From assembly GCA_964509295.1 (NCBI GenBank), contig CAZDWS010000012.1:1-64000 (forward strand): 64,000 nucleotides of DNA. The letters are read 5' to 3'. This document shows positions 15,846 to 24,094 of the stretch, one piece after another. The notes beneath the pieces were generated by a model, which worked only from the letters and a program-made list of their open reading frames with translations, was not told the origin of the DNA and ran no database searches. The DNA comes from JBGSQR01 sp964509295. Its GTDB lineage: Bacteria > Desulfobacterota > Desulfuromonadia > Geobacterales > Pseudopelobacteraceae. Positions within the stretch are counted from its first letter, which is position 1. The number at the start of each line of letters is the position of its first letter. The translations under genes were made by a program, and so were the position numbers.

Positions 15846-16256
15846 TTATTTTTTATTAACTACAGATGACATCCGCAGTTCCGCCTGGGCGAGCAGGTGC
15901 CCCAGGTCTTGACTCCATTCATGGATATGGTTGCTGTCATGATTCCAAACATAAATGGTTTCTTCAAGTACATTGCCGATATTTTTCAGAACAAGCTGAT
16001 TGCCCGTATTGGTGCCTGCAATTGAAACCAGTGACTTGTCCATATGAGGCCATCGCCCCTTTGTATTTTCATAGCCGATGTGGTTACCGGTTTTTCTGGG
16101 TTCTTTAGGGTCAAATACCGGATAAAAACGCCATCCTCCCGGTAATTCAAAGCCGTTTGCCTTGCGCCACACAAGCTTTAATCCTTCCGGAAAAATAACA
16201 CCCATTTCGCGCTCAGTTTCTGCAATTGCTTCCTCAGAAGTACCTGTGTTGATCAT
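15846..16256 (-). CDS. SMI1/KNR4 (SUKH) family protein
   Basis: The 136-residue protein shows the SUKH core: an N-terminal helix (AIAETEREMGVIFPEGLKLVWRKANG shape), then GYENTKGRWPHMD and strands leading to YVWNHDSNHIHE. Family members are often immunity proteins against nuclease or deaminase toxins, and some have housekeeping roles. No toxin gene is adjacent, so it is an orphan here. AACAGGAGAGATAAC before the ATG supports the start. Its stop sits directly next to the terminator of the convergent SH3 gene. Confidence 0.8.
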   Translation of the reverse strand: MINTGTSEEAIAETEREMGVIFPEGLKLVWRKANGFELPGGWRFYPVFDPKEPRKTGNHIGYENTKGRWPHMDKSLVSIAGTNTGNQLVLKNIGNVLEETIYVWNHDSNHIHEWSQDLGHLLAQAELRMSSVVNKK

Positions 16257-16355
16257 TGTTATCTCTCCTGTTTGGAGCCTGCTAGATAATGTTTGGTTTT
16301 GTTATAAAAATAAGAAGACTATTTTCTGGGACATGGATTTTGAGATCCGGACTTT

Positions 16356-16401
16356 TTTTGAAATATACTCACTGCTTGAAAATAAGTAAATTAATATATT
16401 C
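16356..16401. repeat. 46-base direct repeat, copy B
   Basis: This is the partner of 14793-14838, in the same orientation, about 100 bases upstream of the SMI1/KNR4 start. The two copies bracket a 1.5-kb segment. Confidence 0.5.
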
Positions 16402-16410
16402 TTTTGTGCA

Positions 16411-16438
16411 AAAAAGGCAGACCCATTAGGGGCTGCCC
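16411..16438 (-). terminator. Terminator after the cupin gene
   Basis: GGGCAGCCCC and GGGTCTGCC pair on the minus strand and are followed by a T-run, 30 bases past the cupin stop. Confidence 0.75.
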
Positions 16439-16467
16439 ACTCTTTTTCATATTATTGCAGCAGGTTG

Positions 16468-16818
16468 TCAGATTTCCGGTGCGCTGTTAGGAACCAGACA
16501 GACGAAAGTCAATTTCTCGTTACCAATATTTCTGATCTGATGCTCTTCATTGCCCGGCATCAGGACCACATCACCGGCCTTGAAGCTGTTCCACTGCTGA
16601 TTGCCGAATACCTCGCCCGCTCCGCTGTGTACGAATATTTCATGTTCCCAGGCATGGGCGTGCTTGGGGGTGTGCCCACCGGGAGCGATCTCGAAAACAC
16701 GCATGCAGAAATTATTGGCACCATTGGCTTTTCCGATAACAACCCTTCCCGTAATCCCCTTGGCAACTTCGTTGTTGATCTCAACTGAACCGGCTTCCTG
16801 ATACTGTTGTTTGTGCAT
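16468..16818 (-). CDS. Single-domain cupin protein
   Basis: The 116-residue beta-barrel carries cupin motif 1 (GGHTPKHAHAWEHE, with three His and a Glu as metal ligands) and motif 2 (PGNEEHQIRNIG, fourth ligand His). Such small cupins bind Fe, Mn, Ni or Zn and act as enzymes or sensors; the role here is unknown. TCAGGAGGGTAACC precedes the ATG. It follows the HAD gene by 26 bases and is probably the last gene of that operon. Confidence 0.9.
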   Translation of the reverse strand: MHKQQYQEAGSVEINNEVAKGITGRVVIGKANGANNFCMRVFEIAPGGHTPKHAHAWEHEIFVHSGAGEVFGNQQWNSFKAGDVVLMPGNEEHQIRNIGNEKLTFVCLVPNSAPEI

Positions 16819-16844
16819 GGTTACCCTCCTGATAGGTTTGCTGT

Positions 16845-17486
16845 CTAAACTGCCTCGAAAATATGTTCCAGAATCTCACTGTGATGCCCGATGCGAGCCA
16901 TTGCCGGCACCTGTGTCTTGTAGGCGATAAACGGTATCCCGGCACCTTCTGCCGACTGCCGGTCAACCTCGGCATCACCAATAAACAAAGCTTCATGCGG
17001 TTCAATATTGTAATGCTCCAACACCTTTAACAGCGGCTCCGGGTGCGGTTTTGGAAAAGTCACTTTGCCGGCGGTCATGACGCAGGAAAAGTAACCTTCC
17101 AGGCCGAAATCTTCAATGATCATCTCCATGGATGTTGCCCGGTTGGTGCAGATCGCCAGTGAAACATGTTCCCTGATCTGGTCCAGCGTCTCTTTAAAGC
17201 CTTCTTCCATGCGCATGTACTGAACCAGGTCGCGGTAACGGATGGTTTTGGCAAAAGTCATGGCCTGTTCCGCCTGCGGGTCATCCTGGAAAAAATAGTT
17301 CATCACATTCGTGAATGAATAGGTATGCAGCACGATGCGCGATTTAGTGTCGCTACGGTCCAGTTTCGGTCGGCCAAGGTGCGCCATAATGCTATCGTAA
17401 AATACATAGTTGGATTCAATTGAGTCAAGCATGACTCCGTCACAGTCGTAGATGACTACCTTGTAGCGGCTTTTGTTCTGGTTCAA
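16845..17486 (-). CDS. HAD-superfamily phosphatase (phosphoglycolate phosphatase-like)
   Basis: The 213-residue protein has the four HAD motifs. The nucleophile and acid/base are in YDCDGVMLDS. Motif II Thr is in ICTNRATSM, the Lys is in FPKPHPEPL, and the Mg-binding acidic residues are in IGDAEVD. A helical cap (about residues 20-90) fits small phosphorylated substrates. The start is TTG 17486, eight bases after a GGAG that overlaps the stop of the HNH gene, so the two are translationally close. A role in cleaning up phosphoglycolate or damaged nucleotides is possible. Confidence 0.85.
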   Translation of the reverse strand: MNQNKSRYKVVIYDCDGVMLDSIESNYVFYDSIMAHLGRPKLDRSDTKSRIVLHTYSFTNVMNYFFQDDPQAEQAMTFAKTIRYRDLVQYMRMEEGFKETLDQIREHVSLAICTNRATSMEMIIEDFGLEGYFSCVMTAGKVTFPKPHPEPLLKVLEHYNIEPHEALFIGDAEVDRQSAEGAGIPFIAYKTQVPAMARIGHHSEILEHIFEAV

Positions 17487-17493
17487 TTTAAGA

Positions 17494-17793
17494 TTACTCC
17501 GGTTTTTCTTGACGGTTCAGATATTCTTCCCATTCAATGGGCAGAAGGTACTTCTTTTTATTATTACATTCCTTGCAGGATGGTACCACGTTATTTCGCG
17601 AAGCCTTGCCGCCGCGCGAAATCGGTATGATATGGTCCATGGTCAGCTCATCGGGCGGAAAACTGCAGCTGCACCAGTGACATACGCCCAGGGCCACCCT
17701 GTTCTGCCACCAGCGGCTGCGTCTCAGTTCGCGGGATTTCTCCCGCTCCCGCTTGATTTCCTGCTCGCTTATTTCAACAATGAAATGGGACAT
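17494..17793 (-). CDS. Small HNH nuclease-domain protein
   Basis: The 99-residue protein has an N-terminal basic helix and then an HNH fold. Two zinc-type pairs are visible, CHWC and CKEC. The catalytic block DHIIPISRGG is followed by NNVVPSCKECNNKK. This standalone size is typical of generic HNH proteins that nick DNA or act in repair. It lies between mutS2 (with a heptamer repeat in the gap) and the HAD gene, whose ribosome-binding site overlaps its end. Its function is unknown. Confidence 0.88.
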   Translation of the reverse strand: MSHFIVEISEQEIKREREKSRELRRSRWWQNRVALGVCHWCSCSFPPDELTMDHIIPISRGGKASRNNVVPSCKECNNKKKYLLPIEWEEYLNRQEKPE

Positions 17794-17805
17794 TTAACAC
17801 CTGTT

Positions 17806-17872
17806 AGTTTGTTCGCGGTTCAAAGTTCAAGGTTCAAGGTTTTAACATTGAACCACGAACTACGAACCGCAT
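17806..17872. repeat. Heptamer-based intergenic hairpin repeat, copy 3
   Basis: GTTCGCGGTTCAAAGTTC units on the left and TTGAACCACGAACTACGAAC on the right surround GGTTTTAACA. This is the same design as copies at 8877 and 10405. It fills the space between mutS2 and the HNH gene almost exactly. Confidence 0.7.
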
Positions 17873-20242
17873 TTAAAACCGAATCTTTGCCACTGTTGCC
17901 CCGTCGCGTCCCTCATGAGGCTCTCCGGAGCGGAAATTTTCCACCAGCTGGTGATGTGACAGGTATTCTCGCACCGCCTGCTTGAGTTTACCTGACCCCA
18001 GTCCGTGAATAATGCGCACTTCACCGATATTGCTCAAAGAGGCCTGATTCAAGAACGGCTCCAGCATATCCAGTGCCTCTTCCACCCGCAAGCCGATCAG
18101 CTTCAATTCCCTCTCTTCACTTTCAACGGTGTCAACTTTCCACTGTCTCTGTGGCAGGTGCGGCTGTTTTTTTACATCAGCTTTGCGTCTGGCAGCCAGG
18201 TCACTGATTAATACGTCCAGCTCCATGCTGCCGGCCCTGACCCTTGCTTTGCCACGCTTGCTGTCAACCTGCAATACCACCGCGTTGTTATTGATCGAGC
18301 GGACATGTACCTGATCTCCGGGCTTGACCTCTTTCAGCGGCAGCAGGTCATTGTTCTCTTCCAGTTGAGGTTTGAGCTGAATCGTCAGTTCGGCCTCGGT
18401 TTTACGGATTTTGTCGATGGTTTCGGTCCGTTTTTCGCGTTTTAACTCGTCCAGCAGTTCATTCATCCGGCGACGGGTGTTGGAAATAACTTCTCTGGCC
18501 TCGTTCCAGGCCTTTTCCGATGCCTCGCGTTTGGCTTGGGCAATGCCTGCGGAACGGGCTTCCACTTCTTTCTGCATGTCATTGATTCGTTCCTGCTGCC
18601 GTTCAAGGCTGCGGGCGGTATCATCCAGTTCTACCCGTTTGCGGCGCAGTTCCGCCAGTAGCGAGGTGAACTCGGCTCCGGCTGTGCCGATCATTTCACG
18701 GGCAAAAACAATTACCCGTTCCGGCAGTCCGAACCGGCGGGCGATGTCAATGGCGTGGGAGTGCCCCGGTTCTCCGCTGATCAAACGGTAAAGCGGTGTG
18801 TATGTTCTTGAGTCGTATTCCATACCGGCGTTGATCATGCCGGGTGATTTGTGAACAAAACCGATGATGTCGGACAGATGGGTCGTGGCGATGACGGCTG
18901 CGCCCTGTTCCTGCAGTTCTCGCAGTACGCCGCAGGCAATGGCAGCGCCCTGTTGCGGTTCGGTGCCTGCCCCCAGTTCATCAAGCAGGGCCAGTGTGCG
19001 TGGTCCGGCCTGTTCCAGGATGGTTGCAATGCGGGCCACATGGGCGGAAAAGGTGGAAAGGCTCTGCTCGATGGATTGATCGTCTCCGATGTCCACCAGC
19101 AGCGTATCCAGCAGCGGCAGGTTGGTCTGCGCGCCATTGGCCGGAACCGGTATGCCGCAGAGTGCCATCAGGATCAACACCCCGGTGGTTTTCAGGGCGA
19201 TGGTTTTACCGCCCGCATTGGGGCCGGTGATGACCATGACCCGGCCTTGCTCACCCAGTTGCAAATCCAGCGGCTCAACCCTGGACAGGCCACCCTGACG
19301 CTGCAGCATCAGCAGCATGGGGTGACGCGCTTCGCTGAGTTTAACTATCCCGCTTTCATTCAGTTGAGGTTTTTCCAGGTTATAGCGGTCGGAAAATACG
19401 GCGATACTGTTCAGTTCATCCAATAGCACAAGCGTCGCAAAACAGTTGGCTATTTCAGCCGCATCTTCACGGATCCAGCTGGACAGCTGTTTCAGGATGC
19501 GGATCTCTTCGGCCTTTTCTTCAGCGCTCAGGTTTTCCAGCTCATTGACAAAGGGAATAATTTCCAGCGGCTCCATAAAAGCGGTTTCACCGGAGGACGA
19601 GACATCGTGGACAACGCCCTTGACCATCCCCTTGGAGTCCATTCGCACCGGAATCACCCATCTGCCGGAACGCTGGGTAATAAAGTCGTCCTGCAGAAAA
19701 ATCTCGATATTGTTGTCGCGGACAATCTCCTCGATCTTCTTGCGGATCCGGGCGGCCAGTGTGCGTTTGGCGCGCCTGATTTCAAGCAGTTGCGACGATG
19801 CGCTGTCCATGATGTTGCCTTCGTTGTCGATGGAGGCAGATAGGGGCTCCAGAATATCAGGAAACGCCTTGAGCGGGTTTTCGAACGTAGAAAGCATGGG
19901 GATGTCGCTGCGTGGCGCAAGCTGTCGGGTAATATCCCTGAAAACTGCCAGTACCGGGATAAACAAAAGCAGTTCCTGCGGAGCAAGAAAAACACCACTT
20001 GGCCGGAGAGTATCCATCAGGGGACGAATATCGTCAAAGGTTGATAAACGCAGGCTTACTCCTGCTGCGGAGAGTCTGCGGATTTCCTCTACTCGGCCGG
20101 ATATTATGCCGATCTGTTCTCTATTAGTCTGCGGAACTGTTTCCTGAATACGTTGGCGGGTAACATGGCAGTGAACATGGGAGGCTACTTCGGTAAGAAT
20201 CTTGTTGAATTCAAGACGTTTAAGTGTTTCGCGTGTGATCAT
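17873..20242 (-). CDS. mutS2: MutS2 family ATPase with Smr domain
   Basis: The 789-residue protein has MutS-like core and lever domains, Walker A at residues 340-347 (GPNAGGKT), Walker B in ALLDELGAGTEP, a long coiled coil at about 505-600 and a C-terminal Smr domain (715-789). MutS2 (RqcU) splits collided ribosomes in Bacillus and limits recombination in Helicobacter. The Smr HGLGSG motif is kept, but the usual LDLRG reads LKLIG, so nuclease activity may be altered. The start overlaps the stop of the GGQ gene by four bases (ATGA), giving a coupled operon. Confidence 0.93.
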   Translation of the reverse strand: MITRETLKRLEFNKILTEVASHVHCHVTRQRIQETVPQTNREQIGIISGRVEEIRRLSAAGVSLRLSTFDDIRPLMDTLRPSGVFLAPQELLLFIPVLAVFRDITRQLAPRSDIPMLSTFENPLKAFPDILEPLSASIDNEGNIMDSASSQLLEIRRAKRTLAARIRKKIEEIVRDNNIEIFLQDDFITQRSGRWVIPVRMDSKGMVKGVVHDVSSSGETAFMEPLEIIPFVNELENLSAEEKAEEIRILKQLSSWIREDAAEIANCFATLVLLDELNSIAVFSDRYNLEKPQLNESGIVKLSEARHPMLLMLQRQGGLSRVEPLDLQLGEQGRVMVITGPNAGGKTIALKTTGVLILMALCGIPVPANGAQTNLPLLDTLLVDIGDDQSIEQSLSTFSAHVARIATILEQAGPRTLALLDELGAGTEPQQGAAIACGVLRELQEQGAAVIATTHLSDIIGFVHKSPGMINAGMEYDSRTYTPLYRLISGEPGHSHAIDIARRFGLPERVIVFAREMIGTAGAEFTSLLAELRRKRVELDDTARSLERQQERINDMQKEVEARSAGIAQAKREASEKAWNEAREVISNTRRRMNELLDELKREKRTETIDKIRKTEAELTIQLKPQLEENNDLLPLKEVKPGDQVHVRSINNNAVVLQVDSKRGKARVRAGSMELDVLISDLAARRKADVKKQPHLPQRQWKVDTVESEERELKLIGLRVEEALDMLEPFLNQASLSNIGEVRIIHGLGSGKLKQAVREYLSHHQLVENFRSGEPHEGRDGATVAKIRF

Positions 20243-20592
20243 TCTTCCTTCTTTTCCGTTCTTCTGCGCTTGCGGTCCTTCTGTTTGCGCAGTTTGGCAA
20301 TTCTTTTCATTTCCTTGGTTATGACACCGCTTCCTGCTTCCAGACGTTCCAGCAGTTCGCGTCGGGCCAGAAAGCGATTTATGGACTGGCTCCGTTCTCT
20401 TGATGCGCTGACGCTGATTCCGGTTGGTTTGTGCAGTAGTTGAACGCAGCTGGAAGTTTTATTGACATGCTGCCCGCCGTTGCCCGATGAACGGACAAAG
20501 CTTTCCTGCAAATCTTCTTCGCGCACATTCAGTTCAGCCATTTTCAATTGCAGCCAGCGGTTTTTTTCTTCACTAACGGCAAATACAGTCAT
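20239..20592 (-). CDS. Release factor-like peptidyl-tRNA hydrolase (GGQ motif)
   Basis: The 117-residue protein consists of a class I release factor catalytic domain with GNGGQHVNKTSSCVQ. A basic tail of about 25 residues (KLRKQKDRKRRR) would bind rRNA. There are no codon-recognition domains. It resembles ArfB/YaeJ-type proteins that release peptides from stalled ribosomes, and the basic tail in those enters the empty mRNA channel. It is translationally coupled to mutS2 downstream and lies one base after the EAL/HDOD gene. Together these suggest ribosome rescue. Confidence 0.9.
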   Translation of the reverse strand: MTVFAVSEEKNRWLQLKMAELNVREEDLQESFVRSSGNGGQHVNKTSSCVQLLHKPTGISVSASRERSQSINRFLARRELLERLEAGSGVITKEMKRIAKLRKQKDRKRRRTEKKEE

Positions 20593-20593
20593 A

Positions 20594-21823
20594 CTATCTC
20601 ATCTCGCCACGCCAGTTATAGGCCTTGACCTGTGCCGCCATGACCATTTCCTGGGTCAGTCCCAATGCTTCAAATTGTGAAGTGGCTTCCTTGAATTCAA
20701 GGTTTTCGAACAGTTCAGCCAGGGAAAGCAGCTTGCCGAATTTACCGGTCCTGTTAATCAATGCACCACCAATCTCGTCAGAGAGGTTCAAATTGGCAAT
20801 TATTTCAGTTGTTTTTACATTATAGATGTTTTCAAGCAATGAGAGTATGCCGGTCATGAATGCCTGGTCAGTGGCATCCACATTACCTCTCAACTCAGGG
20901 ATATATTCGGCCAGATGCTCCATGAAAGCCGCCCTTACAGCTGCCATCTCCACCAATGGATTTTCCAGGCCTGCCTCGCCTTCGGATGCAAACAGAGCCA
21001 GCTGGACCCAGCGTTTGATCTGCTGGCGGCCCAGTGTTGCCACAGCATGGCGCACATTGTTTATTTTCATCCGCACACCGAGCGATACGGAGTTTACCAG
21101 CATCAGCAGCTTGTAGGTCAATCCCGGGCTATCCCTGAAAGCCTGCTCGATTTTTCCAATCTCTGCATCTTCCGAGAGCAGACGCATCAGCTTGAGCAGG
21201 TTGGTGCCGGAATCATCAAAGCGTTTTTTCTCCATTACTGACGGCTTGGCGAAATAATAACCCTGGAAATAATCGAAACCCATATCCCGGCAACGTAGAT
21301 ACTCTTCCCTGGTTTCAACCTTCTCAGCCAGAAGTTTTACAGGATATTTACGGAATCGTTCGACCATTTCCGCCAACCTGTCTATGGGGGACTGGAACAG
21401 ATCAACCTTGATAATGCCAACGATATCATACAATTCAGCATAGTTCTGGTCAAATTCATGATCATCCAGAGCCAGGACAAAACCTTCATCTTTCAGCTGC
21501 CTGCAGCGCTCTATAAGCTCAGGGGTGACCTTCAGTGTTTCCAGCAGCTCCAGCACAACCCTCTCTTTAGGCAGGATCTGGATTGAATCGCTCATCAGCA
21601 GTTCCAGATCAAGATTGATGAAGCCCAAATGCGACCCCAGGATGTGGTCGAGACCGAAAGCAGAAAGAGTATTTATTATTACGCTGGCAGAGGCCTGAGA
21701 AGCGTCAGAAATGTCAGCGGCGTTATTTGAGCCCGCTGAGCGAAACAGCAGTTCATAGGCGACAGTCTCTTCATTGCGGTTCAGAATCGGCTGTCTGCCG
21801 ATCAGGTGGCTGCTGTTTGGCAT
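20594..21823 (-). CDS. EAL-HDOD (YuxH-like) signalling protein
   Basis: The 409-residue protein has an N-terminal EAL-type barrel (about 1-205) and a C-terminal HDOD domain (about 210-400). The barrel is degenerate: EAL is replaced by ELL in YELLFR. The barrel keeps LALDDHEFD and IKVDLFQSP but probably does not hydrolyse cyclic di-GMP. HDOD domains act as signalling scaffolds. ATG 21823 is preferred because GGGAG lies just upstream; ATG 21835 has none. It overlaps the end of the NUDIX gene by 22 bases and is followed directly by the GGQ gene. Confidence 0.88.
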   Translation of the reverse strand: MPNSSHLIGRQPILNRNEETVAYELLFRSAGSNNAADISDASQASASVIINTLSAFGLDHILGSHLGFINLDLELLMSDSIQILPKERVVLELLETLKVTPELIERCRQLKDEGFVLALDDHEFDQNYAELYDIVGIIKVDLFQSPIDRLAEMVERFRKYPVKLLAEKVETREEYLRCRDMGFDYFQGYYFAKPSVMEKKRFDDSGTNLLKLMRLLSEDAEIGKIEQAFRDSPGLTYKLLMLVNSVSLGVRMKINNVRHAVATLGRQQIKRWVQLALFASEGEAGLENPLVEMAAVRAAFMEHLAEYIPELRGNVDATDQAFMTGILSLLENIYNVKTTEIIANLNLSDEIGGALINRTGKFGKLLSLAELFENLEFKEATSQFEALGLTQEMVMAAQVKAYNWRGEMR

Positions 21824-22335
21824 AAGAGCTCCCATCTAAAAATTGCCGCCATAGTCTTTGCATCACATATGCGGCCATCAAGAATCATTGCATGTACTTC
21901 TGCAGCAGGTACTCGTAAAACTTCAATGTCTTCGTCTGACTCAGGCTGTGCAATTCCCTGGGAAAGGCCTGTGGCTGCAAAAAGGTGGATAATTTCATCA
22001 AAAACACCTGGTGAAGAATAAATCGTGCCCAACGGAATCAGTTGTGTTGCTCTTATGCCGGTTTCTTCCAGCAGTTCTCTGGCCGCACAATCCATTGGCG
22101 GTTCCAGATGGCTGAGTCTGCCGGCCGGGATCTCCAGCATGGATTTTCCAACCGCCGGTCTTAACTGGCGGATCAGTGAAATAGTACCATCCTCATGAAC
22201 CGGCAGCACCGCAGAACCGCCGGGGTGACGGATAATCTGGTATTTATGGTAACCAAGAGAACCAATTTCAACGTCCATCTCTTCAATATTGATCACCAGT
22301 CCGTTAAAGATGGTCCGGCGATTATTAATATTCAT
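21802..22335 (-). CDS. NUDIX hydrolase, ADP-ribose pyrophosphatase type
   Basis: The 177-residue protein has a complete Nudix box (G-R-L-S-H-L-E then RELLEETGI), placing Mg-binding Glu residues in the loop-helix-loop. The surrounding sequence (EIPAGRL upstream, SPGVFDE downstream) is typical of ADP-ribose pyrophosphatases, which hydrolyse ADP-ribose to AMP and ribose phosphate. It is the first gene of the minus-strand operon leading through EAL/HDOD and GGQ to mutS2. The ATG follows AAAGGCCCC. Confidence 0.9.
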   Translation of the reverse strand: MNINNRRTIFNGLVINIEEMDVEIGSLGYHKYQIIRHPGGSAVLPVHEDGTISLIRQLRPAVGKSMLEIPAGRLSHLEPPMDCAARELLEETGIRATQLIPLGTIYSSPGVFDEIIHLFAATGLSQGIAQPESDEDIEVLRVPAAEVHAMILDGRICDAKTMAAIFRWELLCQTAAT

Positions 22336-22537
22336 GCTGAAGGGGCCTTTGGATCATAGTAGTTTTGTGGAAAAGCTAGATCTAACAGATTTGATTTTTT
22401 AATAATATACCATAAATAACAATTATTAAAACAGTTTCCGTCCGGAAAGATCAGGTTTTCCCGTTCCCAGTTGCCGAATTGTATCAAGAAGTGGTATATA
22501 GGTCAGAATATGTTGTCAAAAATATGAAAAACTCAAG

Positions 22538-23203
22538 GTGGCTACACAAGTGAAGATTTCATTTTTTAGAAAATTATGGGTCACATTCTCCTGTTATGTC
22601 ATAGGGAGTTATGCATCTCTGCTGAACTGTTTTGTTGTCAAGGGCGCAGAAAATATACCGAAAACAGGTGGGGTGCTGCTGGCCTCAAATCATATCTCTG
22701 CCTATGAAACAATTTTTCTACCCTGGGCAATAATTAAAAGCCAGCCGTTCCAGATGGTCTGGGCGCCTGCCAAGGAGGAGCTGTTTGAAAAAGCGTTTAC
22801 CAGTTTTCTTTACAGCTCCTGGGGCGCTTTTCCAGTCAAGCGCAAGCGTGACATCAAGGCCGCCAGTGTATTGGAAAATCTGCTTAAGGACCAAAAGGTA
22901 ATGCTCTTTCCTGAAGGAACCCGCCATAAGGATGGGAAGTTGGGCAAGGGAAACCGTGGGGTAGGCAAGATCATTTATGAAATACATCCCACAGTAATTC
23001 CGACCGCTTTGATCGGGCTGAATAACTGGAAGTTTCCAGGCTTCGGGCAGCAGGCCAAAGTTGTATTCGGTGAACCGCTGGATTTTTCCGATCTGTTTCA
23101 ACTGGAAAATTGCAAGGAAAACCAGCAGTTGATATCAGACAGGATCATGGCTGCCATTGCCGAACTGCTGAAAAAAGAGGGGGCCTATGTCGGTCAAGCG
23201 TGA
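22538..23203 (+). CDS. 1-acyl-glycerol-3-phosphate acyltransferase-like protein (PlsC family)
   Basis: The 221-residue protein has an N-terminal hydrophobic segment, then the acyltransferase motifs: NHISAYET (H-x4-E, where H-x4-D is usual), a second block around VKRKRDIKAA, and FPEGTRHKDG. It should transfer an acyl chain to a lysophospholipid at the inner membrane. The Asp to Glu change in the catalytic pair is notable, though Glu could serve. The start is uncertain: GTG 22538 has only AAGG touching it, and GTG 22550 has better spacing. Its end overlaps rnhA by 17 bases. Confidence 0.87.
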   Translation: MATQVKISFFRKLWVTFSCYVIGSYASLLNCFVVKGAENIPKTGGVLLASNHISAYETIFLPWAIIKSQPFQMVWAPAKEELFEKAFTSFLYSSWGAFPVKRKRDIKAASVLENLLKDQKVMLFPEGTRHKDGKLGKGNRGVGKIIYEIHPTVIPTALIGLNNWKFPGFGQQAKVVFGEPLDFSDLFQLENCKENQQLISDRIMAAIAELLKKEGAYVGQA

Positions 23204-23675
23204 AACAGCAGCGGGTTCCTTGTCTGGCGGCACCAAATCCACCCAGGTTGAAATTTTCTGTGACGGTGCCTGCAGCGGCAACCCGGGTCCGGGTGGATAC
23301 GGTGCCATCTTGCGCTGTAACGGCCATGAAAAGGAACTGAGCGGGGCAGAGGGGCACACCACAAACAATCGCATGGAACTGACCGCCGCAATCGAAGCCT
23401 TGCGCCTGCTGACCAGACCCTGCCAGGTAACGGTCACAACCGATTCCCAGTATCTTGTCAAAGGTATCACGGAATGGATCAAGGGGTGGCAGGCCAAAGG
23501 GTGGAAGAACAGCAAAAAAGAACCGGTATTAAACCGCGACCTTTGGGAAGCGCTACTGGAAGTTACCAGTCCGCATAAGGTTTCCTGGAAATGGGTGCGG
23601 GGTCATGACGGTCATGCGGAAAATGAGCGTTGTGACGTTTTGGCGCGTGAAGCGATTGTCTCGGTAAAACAATAA
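23187..23675 (+). CDS. rnhA: Ribonuclease HI
   Basis: The 162-residue enzyme degrades RNA in RNA-DNA hybrids. The catalytic carboxylates are D26 (FCDGACSGNPGPGG), E64 (NNRMELTA), D86 (TTDSQYL) and D150 (NERCDVLA), all present. The basic handle region (WQAKGWKNSKKEPV) is also kept. The first 18 residues extend beyond the usual start, and the reading frame begins inside the upstream acyltransferase gene, implying coupling. A strong terminator follows. Confidence 0.95.
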   Translation: MSVKRETAAGSLSGGTKSTQVEIFCDGACSGNPGPGGYGAILRCNGHEKELSGAEGHTTNNRMELTAAIEALRLLTRPCQVTVTTDSQYLVKGITEWIKGWQAKGWKNSKKEPVLNRDLWEALLEVTSPHKVSWKWVRGHDGHAENERCDVLAREAIVSVKQ

Positions 23676-23706
23676 TACAACTGTTTTTTTAAGATTTTTA
23701 ATTACG

Positions 23707-23738
23707 AAAAGCCCGAACTTCAAAGTTCGGGCTTTTTT
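23707..23738. terminator. Bidirectional terminator after rnhA
   Basis: AAAAGCCCGAACTT and AAGTTCGGGCTTTT form a perfect stem around a three- to four-base loop, between convergent rnhA and hxlR-like genes. Confidence 0.9.
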
Positions 23739-23746
23739 GTTTGTGA

Positions 23747-24094
23747 TTATTTCAGATAATCCCTGCCCCAGGAACACATCAGATTCAGGGTTGGAATGAT
23801 GGTTTTACCCTTGTCGGTCAGTGAGTATTCAACCTTGGGTGGTACCTGCGGGTAAACCTCGCGATGCACCAGGCCGTCGGCTTCCAGCTCTCGCAACTGC
23901 TGGGTGAGCATTTTTCTGGTGGTGCCGGAAAACTGCCGTTGCAGATCTGAAAAACGCATGGTTTGAAGTGATAGATGCCAGAGAATCGATGCCTTCCACT
24001 TTCCGCCAACTACAGCAAGTGTGACATCGATGCCGCACTTGTACTCCTTGTCCCTGTATAACATCAGATCTGTTTTTTCAATTTTATTTTGCAT
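23747..24094 (-). CDS. HxlR-family transcriptional regulator
   Basis: The 115-residue winged-helix protein has the HxlR core: a conserved Cys (YKCGIDVTLAVVGGKWK), then WHLSLQTMRFSDLQRQF, TRKMLTQQLRELEADGLV and the wing EYSLTDKGK. The Cys sits where HypR/YodB-type members sense quinones, diamide or hypochlorite. It is divergent from a metallo-beta-lactamase-fold, flavodoxin-like and quinol-monooxygenase-like set, which it probably controls. CCGGGAGC precedes the ATG. Confidence 0.9.
   Translation of the reverse strand: MQNKIEKTDLMLYRDKEYKCGIDVTLAVVGGKWKASILWHLSLQTMRFSDLQRQFSGTTRKMLTQQLRELEADGLVHREVYPQVPPKVEYSLTDKGKTIIPTLNLMCSWGRDYLK

Noticed and set aside
17873..20242. Plus-strand open frames across mutS2 (up to 233 codons)
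   Set aside because: Composition follows the codon pattern of mutS2 on the other strand and no domain is recognisable.
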